DNA of 64,000 bases from a virus, in IMG/VR virus record IMGVR_UViG_3300048591_000147, positions 126,001 to 190,000 of that record. One strand, written 5' to 3'. Position numbers and translations under genes: made by a program. Of the stretch, positions 14,326-22,302 are shown piece by piece (position 1 is the first letter of the stretch; each line of letters starts with the position of its first letter). The notes beneath the pieces were generated by a model. The model did not search any database. It was not told the origin of the DNA and worked only from the letters and a program-made list of their open reading frames with translations.

Positions 14326-15561
14326 ATGAGTGACAAAAGTACGACCAATTATATGTTTTCTGGTGATAGAGATGGACATATTCCCAGAAAAATATTCTCA
14401 AATGCATTTGGCGTAGACTACACAGACATCATGGAAATCGATTGTATCGATAATATTTCACTGGAAGATGTTGAGGGTATTATAGAAAAATTGCGACCTG
14501 TCATGGGCGACCACAAAAAGTATCGTCAAGCACATTTGAGTGTGCCTGCCGGTGATTCATCATTAGATACAGGTGACGATGATGACGATGATGACGATGA
14601 TTGTAAAAAGCATACATGTTTAACTGACAAGGTGTCCCTAGATGTCGGCTCTATTCTATATCTATTTGAAAGTGCGCACTTATTGATATACAATCAATAT
14701 TATGCTGGTGCGAAGTATTCGTCATTCAAGATTTTCTCCGATAATACTGTTGATCAAAGCATATTAAAGCTGTTCGTGGAGGCTGCTTGCCTGCTGGGTG
14801 AACAGAATACTGCCGCAATGCCAGAGGATAAGCGCCATGCTTCATTCTCCATGATCGTGAAAGGTCAGGAAGGTTATGAGACATCATCATTTAGATATGA
14901 TTATAAGAAGTTCAACAATTTACGAGTTGAGACTCATTACAACAGTGATTTTGAACCAATCAACGAAAAGATTATTAAGCACATAAACGAAAAGAAGTCT
15001 TCTGGCATCGTCATACTCCATGGCATTCCCGGTACTGGTAAGACCACATATTTAAGATACTTAATATCTAAATGTAAAAAGAACATTATTTACTTACCAC
15101 CAGACATGACAAATTATTTGTCCGATCCCGGCTTTATTAGTTTCATGAAACAACAAGTGAATTGCGTATTCATTGTTGAAGACGCTGAAGAAATTCTCAA
15201 AAAGCGCGGAGAGACTAATAACTCTGGAGCAGTGTCAAATATCCTGAATGTGTCTGACGGTATTCTAGCTGATGTTTTGCATTTCAATTTCATCTTCACG
15301 ATCAATTGTGAAATCGATCAGATTGATAGTGCGCTTAAGCGTCCCGGTAGATTGGTTGCTGAGTACAAGTTTTCGGAACTAGGTTATAATAAAACATCTG
15401 AATTAATATTTGAACTATATCCTGACGCGGCAGAAGAATTGATTAAGCACATTCCAAAGAATGGTCTTACGCTTGCTCAAATATATAATCTTAATGAGAC
15501 TGCATATCTGTACACTCCTAAAAAGAATGGTATTGGATTTACAGCTAACATAGGAGGATAA
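14326..15561 (+). CDS. AAA-family ATPase
   Basis: A 411-residue protein (from ATG 14326; the frame is open from 14293). Residues 84-92 are a run of nine Asp, followed by a helical domain. The ATPase domain has Walker A GIPGTGKT (233-240), Walker B VFIVEDAEE (281-289), and a sensor/arginine-finger region DSALKRPGRL typical of AAA proteins of the BCS1/spastin-like type. It probably remodels a protein complex. It is not a clamp-loader subunit by sequence. TSS placement after the -10 candidate at 14289 favours a start at 14314 or 14326. It heads a group of four adjacent genes to 16867. Confidence 0.85.
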   Translation: MSDKSTTNYMFSGDRDGHIPRKIFSNAFGVDYTDIMEIDCIDNISLEDVEGIIEKLRPVMGDHKKYRQAHLSVPAGDSSLDTGDDDDDDDDDCKKHTCLTDKVSLDVGSILYLFESAHLLIYNQYYAGAKYSSFKIFSDNTVDQSILKLFVEAACLLGEQNTAAMPEDKRHASFSMIVKGQEGYETSSFRYDYKKFNNLRVETHYNSDFEPINEKIIKHINEKKSSGIVILHGIPGTGKTTYLRYLISKCKKNIIYLPPDMTNYLSDPGFISFMKQQVNCVFIVEDAEEILKKRGETNNSGAVSNILNVSDGILADVLHFNFIFTINCEIDQIDSALKRPGRLVAEYKFSELGYNKTSELIFELYPDAAEELIKHIPKNGLTLAQIYNLNETAYLYTPKKNGIGFTANIGG

Positions 15562-15565
15562 TGTA

Positions 15566-16072
15566 ATGCATCAGAATGTAGAAGCTGGCGACGATAAATT
15601 CCAAAATTATTGTATGGCGTGGGGAGTTGATGGTATATCATTTAATCAATTTAAATTCATATGCACTAGTAAATGCTGGAACGACTATACGAAGTCTTCC
15701 AAATTAATGGAAACCGTATGCGATGTATTGAAAATAACGGATTTACTTGACAATTTCACAGTGTCACCGTCTTTTAATGACACACTACCATCAACATTGA
15801 CATACTCAGTTAATTTTGATGATGGGCGCATGTTATATCTAGGTATGGATATCGCCCACGATATTAACACTGGCATTTATAATGTGTACATAACAGAGTA
15901 TGATGCCAGATTGTGTGAATCTAAGGATAGATCTGCATACCATTACAGTAATATATTTGGTCCGTTCTTCGATGATATGCCGCTAAACAATCAAGAGTTG
16001 TATGAGAAGACTCGAATGTGGCATACTGGTATTTCGAAACATTTAAGGAATATATCAAATGTTAGTAACTGA
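15566..16072 (+). CDS. Protein of unknown function
   Basis: A 168-residue protein just after the AAA gene, with an excellent AGGAGG ribosome site in the preceding gene's last codons. It is rich in Asp, Asn and aromatic residues and has a beta-like centre (TYSVNFDDGRMLYLGMDI). It overlaps the next start by 14 bases. No motif is recognised. Coexpression with the ATPase suggests a partner role, which is inference. Confidence 0.75.
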   Translation: MHQNVEAGDDKFQNYCMAWGVDGISFNQFKFICTSKCWNDYTKSSKLMETVCDVLKITDLLDNFTVSPSFNDTLPSTLTYSVNFDDGRMLYLGMDIAHDINTGIYNVYITEYDARLCESKDRSAYHYSNIFGPFFDDMPLNNQELYEKTRMWHTGISKHLRNISNVSN

Positions 16073-16541
16073 CCTGTTTTCATATGCGAATATACATTTT
16101 GAACGTTACCGAGACTCTGCGTATGGTGAATTACACAACTACTATAACACGGACGTAGGGAAGATTCATTTAATGTTGAATTCTGTAGATAATAAACTTC
16201 AATTAGCACAAACCCTCGCGGATAAGTATGAAGATTATATCGATGTTATTAAACTGGCTATCGACTGTTCACTGAAGTTATTCACTGATGCCAAGATAGC
16301 TTTTAGGTTATATGACATCAACTCATTTCTGGATTCGTCCGGTATGATCGTGTTAGGATGGAATATTGATAACAAAGAGTACAACTTTGTAATCGTAGGC
16401 AATGTTAATTATGGTCCGTATTATAAAATTGGTGCCAATGATGGCGAGCATGTGGTTCTTGGTTCAATAGCTAAAGAATTCGAATTCGATAATCCTTTAC
16501 CCGTTTGGTTTATCGATGCTATGAAAACGGGATATTGCTAA
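16059..16541 (+). CDS. Protein of unknown function
   Basis: A 160-residue acidic protein overlapping the previous gene by 14 bases. The N-terminal half is helical, the C-terminal half beta-like (GMIVLGWNIDNKEYNFVIVG). Overall layout resembles that of the preceding protein, so a shared fold is possible but not shown. Function unknown. Confidence 0.73.
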   Translation: MLVTDLFSYANIHFERYRDSAYGELHNYYNTDVGKIHLMLNSVDNKLQLAQTLADKYEDYIDVIKLAIDCSLKLFTDAKIAFRLYDINSFLDSSGMIVLGWNIDNKEYNFVIVGNVNYGPYYKIGANDGEHVVLGSIAKEFEFDNPLPVWFIDAMKTGYC

Positions 16542-16552
16542 GGAAATAAAAA

Positions 16553-16867
16553 ATGTCTGAAGTCTTTTGTGCTAGATTAGCTAGCGGTGAACATATAATT
16601 GGGTTGATTAAATCAGCAGATAGTGAACACAATACTATCAATTTAGAAAATGCATTGTTGGTAAATATCGTACCAACGGATAATGGTTATGGCGTGCAAT
16701 TTATGCCTGTCTCCCCATTGGCAAGACCGCCACTGGACAAAGGTTCTAGTGTTGTTTTGAACCTATCTCAGGTGCTGTACGGTATGGAATATGATGAAAA
16801 TCTAGTGAATAACTATAAGCAAAATGTATCAAGTATAATCACTGGCAGTCTGTTTACGGGGCGATAA
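16553..16867 (+). CDS. Sm/Hfq-like beta-barrel protein
   Basis: A 104-residue protein whose first 60 residues fit a small LSm-type barrel: CARLASGEHIIGLIKSAD, then a strand on NTINLENALLVNIVP and another on YGVQFMPVSP. Similar short proteins occur in T4-like cyanophage genomes. LSm proteins bind RNA, but the RNA-contacting residues cannot be verified here. It follows an AAGGAAA ribosome site and closes the operon headed by the AAA ATPase. Confidence 0.7.
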   Translation: MSEVFCARLASGEHIIGLIKSADSEHNTINLENALLVNIVPTDNGYGVQFMPVSPLARPPLDKGSSVVLNLSQVLYGMEYDENLVNNYKQNVSSIITGSLFTGR

Positions 16868-17144
16868 TGCCAGTGCTAACATATAACTGATGCGACATTT
16901 CATTCATTGCGTCTTTTATGGCTTTCGTGTCCCAATCATTCGGGTGTTGATCATACATCAAGTATGTCGCACCCGTTTGTTTTTGTTGAGCCAGCCAAAA
17001 ATTCACTCCGCACAAATACAGTTTGTTATCGATATTTGTCGGTGCCTTTGTAACCCGATTCTTAAACAGAATGAACTCTATTATCTCCCCTGACATGTTT
17101 GATGGGGTTTTTATTATCTTTACTTGTTGAATTTCTTGTTCCAT
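16854..17144 (-). CDS. Small protein, function unknown
   Basis: A 96-residue protein with start ATG 17144 after TAAGGCG. Its N-terminal coding part overlaps the end of the next upstream gene by 83 bases in another frame, an unusual overlap. No motif is recognised. It also overlaps the plus-strand gene ending at 16867 by 14 bases. Confidence 0.65.
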   Translation of the reverse strand: MEQEIQQVKIIKTPSNMSGEIIEFILFKNRVTKAPTNIDNKLYLCGVNFWLAQQKQTGATYLMYDQHPNDWDTKAIKDAMNEMSHQLYVSTGIIAP

Positions 17145-17355
17145 ATTTACGCCTTAGATATGAGTGGACTACTAGGAATTGATAAGATGGTAAGAATTTT
17201 ACCACATAATCTTTGATATCATTATTATAGCAAAACGAATGATGTCGTTCGTAGAGTATTGCAATATTGCTATTTATGTCCTGCAATATCAGTACATCTG
17301 CTGGGGGTTCGCCTTTTTCTTGATCGATAACACTATGCCACCACTCTTCTATCAT
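17062..17355 (-). CDS. Small late protein, function unknown
   Basis: A 97-residue protein whose start lies at the edge of the perfect palindrome 17355-17400, so it is read from a late promoter that mirrors that of the plus-strand gene at 17400. The N-terminal 65 residues look like a normal domain; the C-terminal 28 residues are basic and overlap the next gene. It is not recognised. Confidence 0.65.
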   Translation of the reverse strand: MIEEWWHSVIDQEKGEPPADVLILQDINSNIAILYERHHSFCYNNDIKDYVVKFLPSYQFLVVHSYLRRKYGTRNSTSKDNKNPIKHVRGDNRVHSV

Positions 17356-17363
17356 TTCCCATC

Positions 17364-17371
17364 CATAAATA
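17364..17371 (+). promoter_or_regulatory. T4-type late promoter in palindrome
   Basis: CATAAATA in the left arm, 28 bases before ATG 17400. Confidence 0.7.
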
Positions 17372-17383
17372 TAGTTACAAATA

Positions 17384-17391
17384 TATTTATG
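17384..17391 (-). promoter_or_regulatory. T4-type late promoter in palindrome, mirror copy
   Basis: The minus strand reads CATAAATA in the right arm, 28 bases before the start at 17355. Confidence 0.7.
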
Positions 17392-17399
17392 GATGGGAA

Positions 17400-17993
17400 A
17401 TGCATTTACTAAAAAATATTCTTTTAATAGAAACTCAGAAAAACACTGAGAGAGAAGTCAGAACCAGTATTGAGCTAATCAATAAGGTATATAATGATTG
17501 GCGCCTTACAGGTAGACGAAAAAATGCTATTGATTTAGTATCATCTTCTACTAACAGAATTTCTGCTATATCACCCGCTATATTGCCGCATCTTCATGAT
17601 GCCGGTGTAATGAAATTGGCATTTATTCTTATGCGATGCATGGACTTGGCGTCTTGGAAAGACGTAAGCTCTAAATCTAGAACCTATAAAAGATTATTTC
17701 CATTGATTGATAGATTACAACATTTGGATATGCAGACTGGGACGGGCGGTACATTGCGTCAAGTAATAATGACCAGACTTAGTGCTTCTCTTTCTTATAA
17801 CGATGAAGATAAATTATCTGTGTTTGTTGCATACGAACCAACCATTACCAAATCATATCTTAACTACTTGTTTTTAAACGAATTACCAAAGAAAACGGTG
17901 AAGATGCATGCACTACCCCTACCAGAATCTTTCGATACTCTGGTAGGGGTTTTAGAAATTAATCACAAAAAGGCTAAATCAAATCTCAAGTAA
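17400..17993 (+). CDS. Late protein, function unknown; possible internal head protein
   Basis: A 197-residue basic helical protein starting MHLLKNILLIETQ, with LIE at residues 9-11 as a candidate leader cleavage site. The rest is rich in Arg, Ser and Leu with no recognised motif. An intrinsic terminator is embedded in its last 80 bases (17915-17953), upstream of the stop codon, which could truncate part of its mRNA. Its 3' end overlaps the convergent metallophosphoesterase by 15 bases. Confidence 0.75.
   Translation: MHLLKNILLIETQKNTEREVRTSIELINKVYNDWRLTGRRKNAIDLVSSSTNRISAISPAILPHLHDAGVMKLAFILMRCMDLASWKDVSSKSRTYKRLFPLIDRLQHLDMQTGTGGTLRQVIMTRLSASLSYNDEDKLSVFVAYEPTITKSYLNYLFLNELPKKTVKMHALPLPESFDTLVGVLEINHKKAKSNLK
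17915..17953 (+). terminator. Terminator-like hairpin inside a coding region
   Basis: ACCCCTACCAGA (17915-17926) pairs with TCTGGTAGGGGT (17939-17950), a 12-bp stem with a 12-base loop and a TTTT tail. It lies about 40 bases before the stop at 17993. Confidence 0.7.
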
Positions 17994-18761
17994 TGAGACT
18001 GGATTACATGAAGTATATTCTCCAGTGTATCCAACTGGATTGCACACCACAATAGTTTTATAATTTTCGTAAACAACCGCCTGATGACTATGACCGTGCG
18101 CCCACAAAGCTATATCATAATCATAAAACAAATCGTCTAATGCAGAGTAATATGCCGTGTTGACATTACTATTCTCCCTATAATATGGGTGAATGGAGTT
18201 TATCGATGGTGCATGATGTGTCATAACAACGTTTTTCTGACCTTCAAAATTGTACAGACATTCTTTAATAAACTTTAAATGCTGTTTGTGTATAATCTCC
18301 ACCCTATCGGTGGTTAGTCTCTTCTTATATGGGTCACCTTTAGTACCATCCCGGATTACTCGGTAATCATTCATATAAGACGCTGCATTCCACTTATCAT
18401 TTGGGTTGCCACCGTTAAAGTCCGTCCACAGCGTAGCACCAATAAAGTTTACCCCATCTATGTTTCTGGTCTTAAGCTGAAGATAGGTGACGTTAGTGAA
18501 CTTGGAATAATATTCTTCCATCTTATCGTCAATGTTGATTATCGAACCACCGTAATATTCATGGTTTCCCGGAATCGCAAACGTGTGTTTGAACCTGTCA
18601 AACAACTCTTGATTCAGAAACCATTCATGTGCCCTATTCCTTTTTATGGACATTAAATCGCCCGGTAATAGTAGAATAGTGTCCTTATCCGTATCTAAAT
18701 GACTGATCTCAAATTTACCGCCATTCTCCAAATGTATATCACTAAAAATTCTTATAAACAT
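17979..18761 (-). CDS. Calcineurin-like metallophosphoesterase
   Basis: A 260-residue enzyme with the full metal-binding set of the family: SDIHLE (Asp8, His10), PGDLMS (Asp35), GNHEYY (Asn66, His67), THHAP and AHGHSH near the end. Such enzymes hydrolyse phosphomonoesters or diesters; the substrate could be a nucleotide, a 2',3'-cyclic phosphate or nucleic acid ends and is not fixed by sequence. It is early-expressed from the sigma70-type promoter at 18800-18828. T4 relatives often carry similar genes. Confident family call. Confidence 0.9.
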   Translation of the reverse strand: MFIRIFSDIHLENGGKFEISHLDTDKDTILLLPGDLMSIKRNRAHEWFLNQELFDRFKHTFAIPGNHEYYGGSIINIDDKMEEYYSKFTNVTYLQLKTRNIDGVNFIGATLWTDFNGGNPNDKWNAASYMNDYRVIRDGTKGDPYKKRLTTDRVEIIHKQHLKFIKECLYNFEGQKNVVMTHHAPSINSIHPYYRENSNVNTAYYSALDDLFYDYDIALWAHGHSHQAVVYENYKTIVVCNPVGYTGEYTSCNPVSLLEI

Positions 18762-18770
18762 AATGATTCC

Positions 18771-18778
18771 TATAAATA
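18771..18778 (+). promoter_or_regulatory. T4 late promoter, perfect consensus
   Basis: TATAAATA, 29 bases before ATG 18808. Confidence 0.85.
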
Positions 18779-18799
18779 TTGTATATTAGCAGAGAACAT

Positions 18800-18828
18800 A
18801 TTATATCATGAGTCAGATCAAAAGACAA
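18800..18828 (-). promoter_or_regulatory. Sigma70-type early promoter
   Basis: On the minus strand, TTGTCT (18828-18823), a 17-base spacer and TATAAT (18805-18800). It overlaps the start of the divergent papain-like gene, so the two transcripts overlap at their 5' ends. Confidence 0.75.
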
Positions 18829-19536
18829 TTCGGTTTCATACAACAGCCAGATAGCAGAGATCAGTTATTTTCGGTATCACCACTATTGATGGAGACATCA
18901 TTTATAACAGAGAAATACTGGTGGGCGGATGGTTGGTGGGGCGATCAAGGTTCAAGCTCTTGCTGTGTGGCATTTAGCTGGTCACATTGGATGGAGGATG
19001 GTCCAGTGATTCAGGATGCATTACCTGCGACTAGATCCAAACCATTATTAGATCCTTATAAATTTTATACTGCTTGTCAGCAGCGAGATGATTGGGCTGG
19101 AACCGCATATAACGGCACATCCGTTAGAGCAGCAGCAAAAATCCTTAAAGAATTGAACATCATAAAAGAGTATCGTTGGGCTACTAATCTAACAGAAGTC
19201 ATAAACACGTTGCTGAATCTAGGTCCGATGGTAGTTGGCACTAAATGGTATGATGGTATGAATACTCCTAAGTCGGATGGATATGTTACTGCCACTGGCA
19301 CGAATAATGGTGGACATGCTTATGTTCTGAACGGTGTCAATACCGTAAAGAAAGTGATCAGGATAAAAAATTCTTGGGGCCAGCAATGGGGCAAAGGTGG
19401 ACACGCTTTTATAAAATTTGCAGACTTTGAGAAGATATTGGGTGACAGTGGTAGCGCAGCCTGCATCGCATTTGAGAATAAGTTAAGAACTGTTCCTTTA
19501 TTAGAGAGTCTATCTCCACCACCTGCAAATGGTTAA
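18808..19536 (+). CDS. Papain-like (C1A) cysteine peptidase
   Basis: A 242-residue protein with the papain triad in order: DQGSSSCCVAFSW (catalytic Cys53), GGHAYVLNGV (His170) and IKNSWGQQWGKGG (Asn188). It has no signal peptide and no pro-domain, so it should fold directly in the cytoplasm. A perfect late promoter drives it. C1A peptidases are unusual in tailed phages; possible roles are head maturation, host protein cleavage at lysis, or an injected enzyme, all inference. A bidirectional terminator follows. Family call is firm because all three motifs fit. Confidence 0.9.
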   Translation: MSQIKRQFGFIQQPDSRDQLFSVSPLLMETSFITEKYWWADGWWGDQGSSSCCVAFSWSHWMEDGPVIQDALPATRSKPLLDPYKFYTACQQRDDWAGTAYNGTSVRAAAKILKELNIIKEYRWATNLTEVINTLLNLGPMVVGTKWYDGMNTPKSDGYVTATGTNNGGHAYVLNGVNTVKKVIRIKNSWGQQWGKGGHAFIKFADFEKILGDSGSAACIAFENKLRTVPLLESLSPPPANG

Positions 19537-19538
19537 AG

Positions 19539-19564
19539 AAAAAAGCCCCTTTCGGGGCTTTTTT
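19539..19564. terminator. Bidirectional terminator
   Basis: AAAAAAGCCCC-TTTC-GGGGCTTTTTT between convergent genes; both strands end in a T-run. Confidence 0.92.
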
Positions 19565-20015
19565 ATAATCTAATTAACTTATCTTTTATCCTACCTATGA
19601 CCGCATTCTTCATGAATGATTTCGCTTTATCCGGGATTTGTAATGTGCTCTGGTTTATTTTCTCAATAAACATGTGACCAACTATAGCTCTAGTTGTTGG
19701 ATCTTTTATATCCTGCGCATGCTTAATTAATTGATGATACCTGACCACGAAGCCTGATACTTTTTGAGTCACTTTTTCTTCATTTATTTCATTCAATATG
19801 GCAGCCAATGTCACCGCAGCAGGGGAATCTCCAAAAGTGAAAGGGTCTAAAACGTTCTTATTTGTAAGTTCCCTTTTCCATTCTCCATTTGGTGGACCAC
19901 AATTACACCGATCCGCACCACAATAAACAAAGCAGTGTTTTGTTTTTCGCCATCTACCATATTCGTCATAGTAGCCCCAACCCATTTCAACATCATTCTT
20001 ATCGATTATAGCCAT
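19563..20015 (-). CDS. Cys-rich-start protein, function unknown
   Basis: A 150-residue protein with a cysteine cluster near residue 28 (HCFVYCGADRCNCGPPNG) that could bind a metal, followed by a helical C-terminal half. It has an AGAGGGAA ribosome site. The Ro60-like gene's terminator lies upstream, so expression probably comes by read-through or a promoter not recognised. The same GCCCC-TTTC-GGGGC hairpin flanks the gene on both sides. Confidence 0.72.
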   Translation of the reverse strand: MAIIDKNDVEMGWGYYDEYGRWRKTKHCFVYCGADRCNCGPPNGEWKRELTNKNVLDPFTFGDSPAAVTLAAILNEINEEKVTQKVSGFVVRYHQLIKHAQDIKDPTTRAIVGHMFIEKINQSTLQIPDKAKSFMKNAVIGRIKDKLIRL

Positions 20016-20036
20016 AATATTCCCTCTAGTGTGAAT

Positions 20037-20062
20037 GAAAAAGCCCCTTTCGGGGCTTTTTC
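20037..20062 (-). terminator. Terminator of the Ro60-like gene
   Basis: GAAAAAGCCCC-TTTC-GGGGCTTTTTC, sharing its core with the hairpin at 19539. Confidence 0.88.
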
Positions 20063-20066
20063 TTTT

Positions 20067-21656
20067 TTACAATGACGCGATGATTCTTGGTACATCTGGT
20101 GAGAACCCCACTACATCCAACTGCTTAGGATCTTTTGGATCAGCAATTGTGAACTGTGTTGCGGTTGTAGCACACACAATCAAGCCAGAGTTCTTTCTCG
20201 CTGCATTACGATAATGCTGTAGTGCCTGAGAAGGATGACCATTTGCACCGAAATAAGTTTCGGAGTCTGTTATAACCACGAACTTATCAACGTCCAGCTT
20301 GTTCTGAGTAGCATATACCATTGGCAATGCACAGTCAGTTGCTCCGAACCCTAAACGCTGAGCCTTACGGATTGCGTCTTCGATTCTTGACTTATATGTG
20401 ATATCCAATTCAACAAACTTATGTGAAAAACCCATAATTACAGAATTCTGATTCTGTTTGTTGATTGCCATCGCCAATGCTACTGAAGCTTCTGCTGCTG
20501 AGAAGTTTGGAATACCAGCCACCTGACTTCCCATCATGCTTCCCGAGATGTCAACACCTAACAAATAATTTTCATTAGTTGGTTCGATATTGTCAAATGA
20601 ATTATAAAATGCGTCTTGCAACGAATCCATAATTCTCGCTGATGGTGTCCAGACATTGGAACCCTTCAAACCACGACCGCTGCCATAAATCTTGCTTGCG
20701 ATCAGAATTGAGATAGGGTGAATTCTGCTCTTTGCCAACCACTCACGATTTGTCAACTTGCTAGCAACTAGCTTTTCACTAGCTGATAACTTGCTCAACA
20801 AACCATTTGAAGCCATGGTGCCCAAATTACGAAGCAGCGCTGTTGCAGGCATCTTTGGCAGCATCGCATCCCAGACTTCAGGACTGTTCAGAAACTGCGT
20901 TGGAAGCGCTTCACGGGGCAAATTATAGTCTTCAACCAACTTGACCACTTCTTTTACACTTGAAGCTGTTGTAGCCTTCAAATATCCGTGAACAATCGCT
21001 GGCAATTCAGCAGCTTCGATAGACGTATTCAATTTTGCAAACTTGAATAGATTGTTCTGAACTTCAGAATCTGCCTTCGCATGACATAGATGTAACACGT
21101 CATGATGTGACCAACCATCACGCTGACGGTACTTAACCAACTGGTACGCTAGCTGGTCAGCATCCTTATCCTTATACCATTTAGTCAACGCCTTACGCAC
21201 AGACGAACCGAAACCGCCACCCATCTGCTTGTACTGATCCACGAATGAGAAGAAGTCTGTTGAAGTTCTGCAAACCTTTGCCAAGTTAGCCAACGCTGCT
21301 TTCTTCACTTCTGGGTTACCATTCTTGACTGCGACAGCCAGTGCGAACACCGCTGGTGCATTCTTGACAGCTAAACCCTTATCAGATACTTCGGCAATAC
21401 GTTCTACAACACGTACACCGTCAGTAACCAATAACTTCAATAGGATTTCAGCATTGTCTGCTGACATCTTATTCGCTGATACATAATAAGAACCAGAGTT
21501 TGATCCTAAGATCAAGAAACGATCTAGCTGGTCCCAAATCGATGCTACGAAAGAATAACCACCAGCATTATTCTTTTCCTGATTTGAACCTACGATCTTC
21601 TGAGTCTGTGGTGTTGTTGCGCTCTTTGACAAGCTTGTTAACTTTGCGTATGACAT
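20067..21656 (-). CDS. Ro60/TROVE-domain RNA-binding protein
   Basis: A 529-residue protein of the Ro60 (Rsr) family, a ring that binds Y RNAs and the ends of misfolded RNAs. The TROVE part shows KYRQRDGWSHHDVLHL (residues 175-190), the hallmark stretch of the family. The C-terminal von Willebrand A domain has the metal site GVDISGSM (Asp369, Ser371, Ser373). Length equals that of bacterial and vertebrate Ro. It lies next to two phage tRNA genes and in the same genome as an RNA ligase and a CCA-adding enzyme. AGGAGA precedes the start. Ro homologues are known from some mycobacteriophages but are rare. Confident family call. Confidence 0.93.
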   Translation of the reverse strand: MSYAKLTSLSKSATTPQTQKIVGSNQEKNNAGGYSFVASIWDQLDRFLILGSNSGSYYVSANKMSADNAEILLKLLVTDGVRVVERIAEVSDKGLAVKNAPAVFALAVAVKNGNPEVKKAALANLAKVCRTSTDFFSFVDQYKQMGGGFGSSVRKALTKWYKDKDADQLAYQLVKYRQRDGWSHHDVLHLCHAKADSEVQNNLFKFAKLNTSIEAAELPAIVHGYLKATTASSVKEVVKLVEDYNLPREALPTQFLNSPEVWDAMLPKMPATALLRNLGTMASNGLLSKLSASEKLVASKLTNREWLAKSRIHPISILIASKIYGSGRGLKGSNVWTPSARIMDSLQDAFYNSFDNIEPTNENYLLGVDISGSMMGSQVAGIPNFSAAEASVALAMAINKQNQNSVIMGFSHKFVELDITYKSRIEDAIRKAQRLGFGATDCALPMVYATQNKLDVDKFVVITDSETYFGANGHPSQALQHYRNAARKNSGLIVCATTATQFTIADPKDPKQLDVVGFSPDVPRIIASL

Positions 21657-21702
21657 AGCGGCTTTCTCCTTTTATTTTCGGCCTGTTAAAACAGTCAATT
21701 TG

Positions 21703-22026
21703 TTAAATGAATAACTTTTCTTTCTTACCTTTTACACTTCTCGTGACATACTTTTTATCCGTCTGTTTGTCACGCATTACCTTTGAACGGCTAATGGAAT
21801 TGTTTCTGATGTTGAAAACTCTTCCATCATCACAAGAATAAAAATCTGTGTTCTTAACTTGTTTTGGTCTTGCTACTTCTTTCCAAGTTCTACCTTTCAC
21901 GACATCTCCGATGGTTGATTTGCCAACATCAAAATCGCTTGCAATCTCTGCATAGGTTTTTCCTATGATTGACTGTAATAGTATGAGCGGAATGTCGCTC
22001 CTAGCTAGGACACTATTTGATCGCAT
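21703..22026 (-). CDS. Helix-turn-helix protein, perhaps from a homing endonuclease
   Basis: A 107-residue basic protein. Residues 21-50 form a helix-turn-helix (KTYAEIASDFDVGKSTIGDV) followed by GRTWKEV, the layout seen at the ends of HNH homing endonucleases and in NUMOD modules; DGRVFNIRNNSISRS further on also recalls such modules. No HNH catalytic residues are present, so it is either a stand-alone regulator or a remnant. It has an excellent sigma70 promoter (22053-22081) and reads toward the Ro60-like gene. Confidence 0.75.
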   Translation of the reverse strand: MRSNSVLARSDIPLILLQSIIGKTYAEIASDFDVGKSTIGDVVKGRTWKEVARPKQVKNTDFYSCDDGRVFNIRNNSISRSKVMRDKQTDKKYVTRSVKGKKEKLFI

Positions 22027-22052
22027 AATTTTTTCTCCATATTGTGTTGAGG

Positions 22053-22081
22053 ATGATATCTCGGTGTATCGTTACTGTCAA
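22053..22081 (-). promoter_or_regulatory. Sigma70-type promoter with perfect -35
   Basis: On the minus strand, TTGACA (22081-22076), a 17-base spacer and TATCAT (22058-22053), ahead of the helix-turn-helix gene and probably the Ro60-like gene. Confidence 0.85.
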
Positions 22082-22105
22082 CTAAATAACATAAACGAAC
22101 CAATT

Positions 22106-22216
22106 ATGAGAAAAAATATAAAACGAGGTATAGCAGTCATAGTCATTATAGGAATTACATTGTTTGTAAGTTCTATAAAAACTGTGATCTATTTTGTGGA
22201 TAAAAACGAGGGGTAA
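22106..22216 (+). CDS. Possible single-span membrane peptide
   Basis: A 36-residue frame, MRKNIKRG then a hydrophobic segment (IAVIVIIGITLFVSS) and a short tail ending DKNEG. Basic residues before the membrane segment suit an N-in topology. No strong ribosome site or promoter is seen and it is isolated on the plus strand, so it may not be expressed. Confidence 0.35.
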   Translation: MRKNIKRGIAVIVIIGITLFVSSIKTVIYFVDKNEG

Positions 22217-22219
22217 AAC

Positions 22220-22294
22220 TGGAGCAAAATTCGGGAATCGAACCCGATTCTCTAGACTGGCAATCTAGGGCAACAACCAATATACCAATTTTGC
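22220..22294 (-). tRNA. tRNA-Gly(GCC)
   Basis: A 75-base tRNA with encoded CCA. Acceptor GCAAAAT/ATTTTGC is perfect; anticodon arm CTAGA-TTGCCAG-TCTAG gives anticodon GCC; the T-arm is TCGGG-TTCGATT-CCCGA; discriminator T. The D-stem is short and weak. Confidence 0.9.
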
Positions 22295-22302
22295 TTTTTA
22301 TC

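Larger units (their letters stand above)
17355..17400. repeat. Perfect palindrome with two divergent late promoters
   Basis: Two 18-base arms (17355-17372 and 17383-17400) are exact reverse complements around a 10-base loop. Each arm holds CCATAAATAT and GGATGGGAAATG, so both divergent genes get the same late promoter, ribosome site and start codon. Confidence 0.9.
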
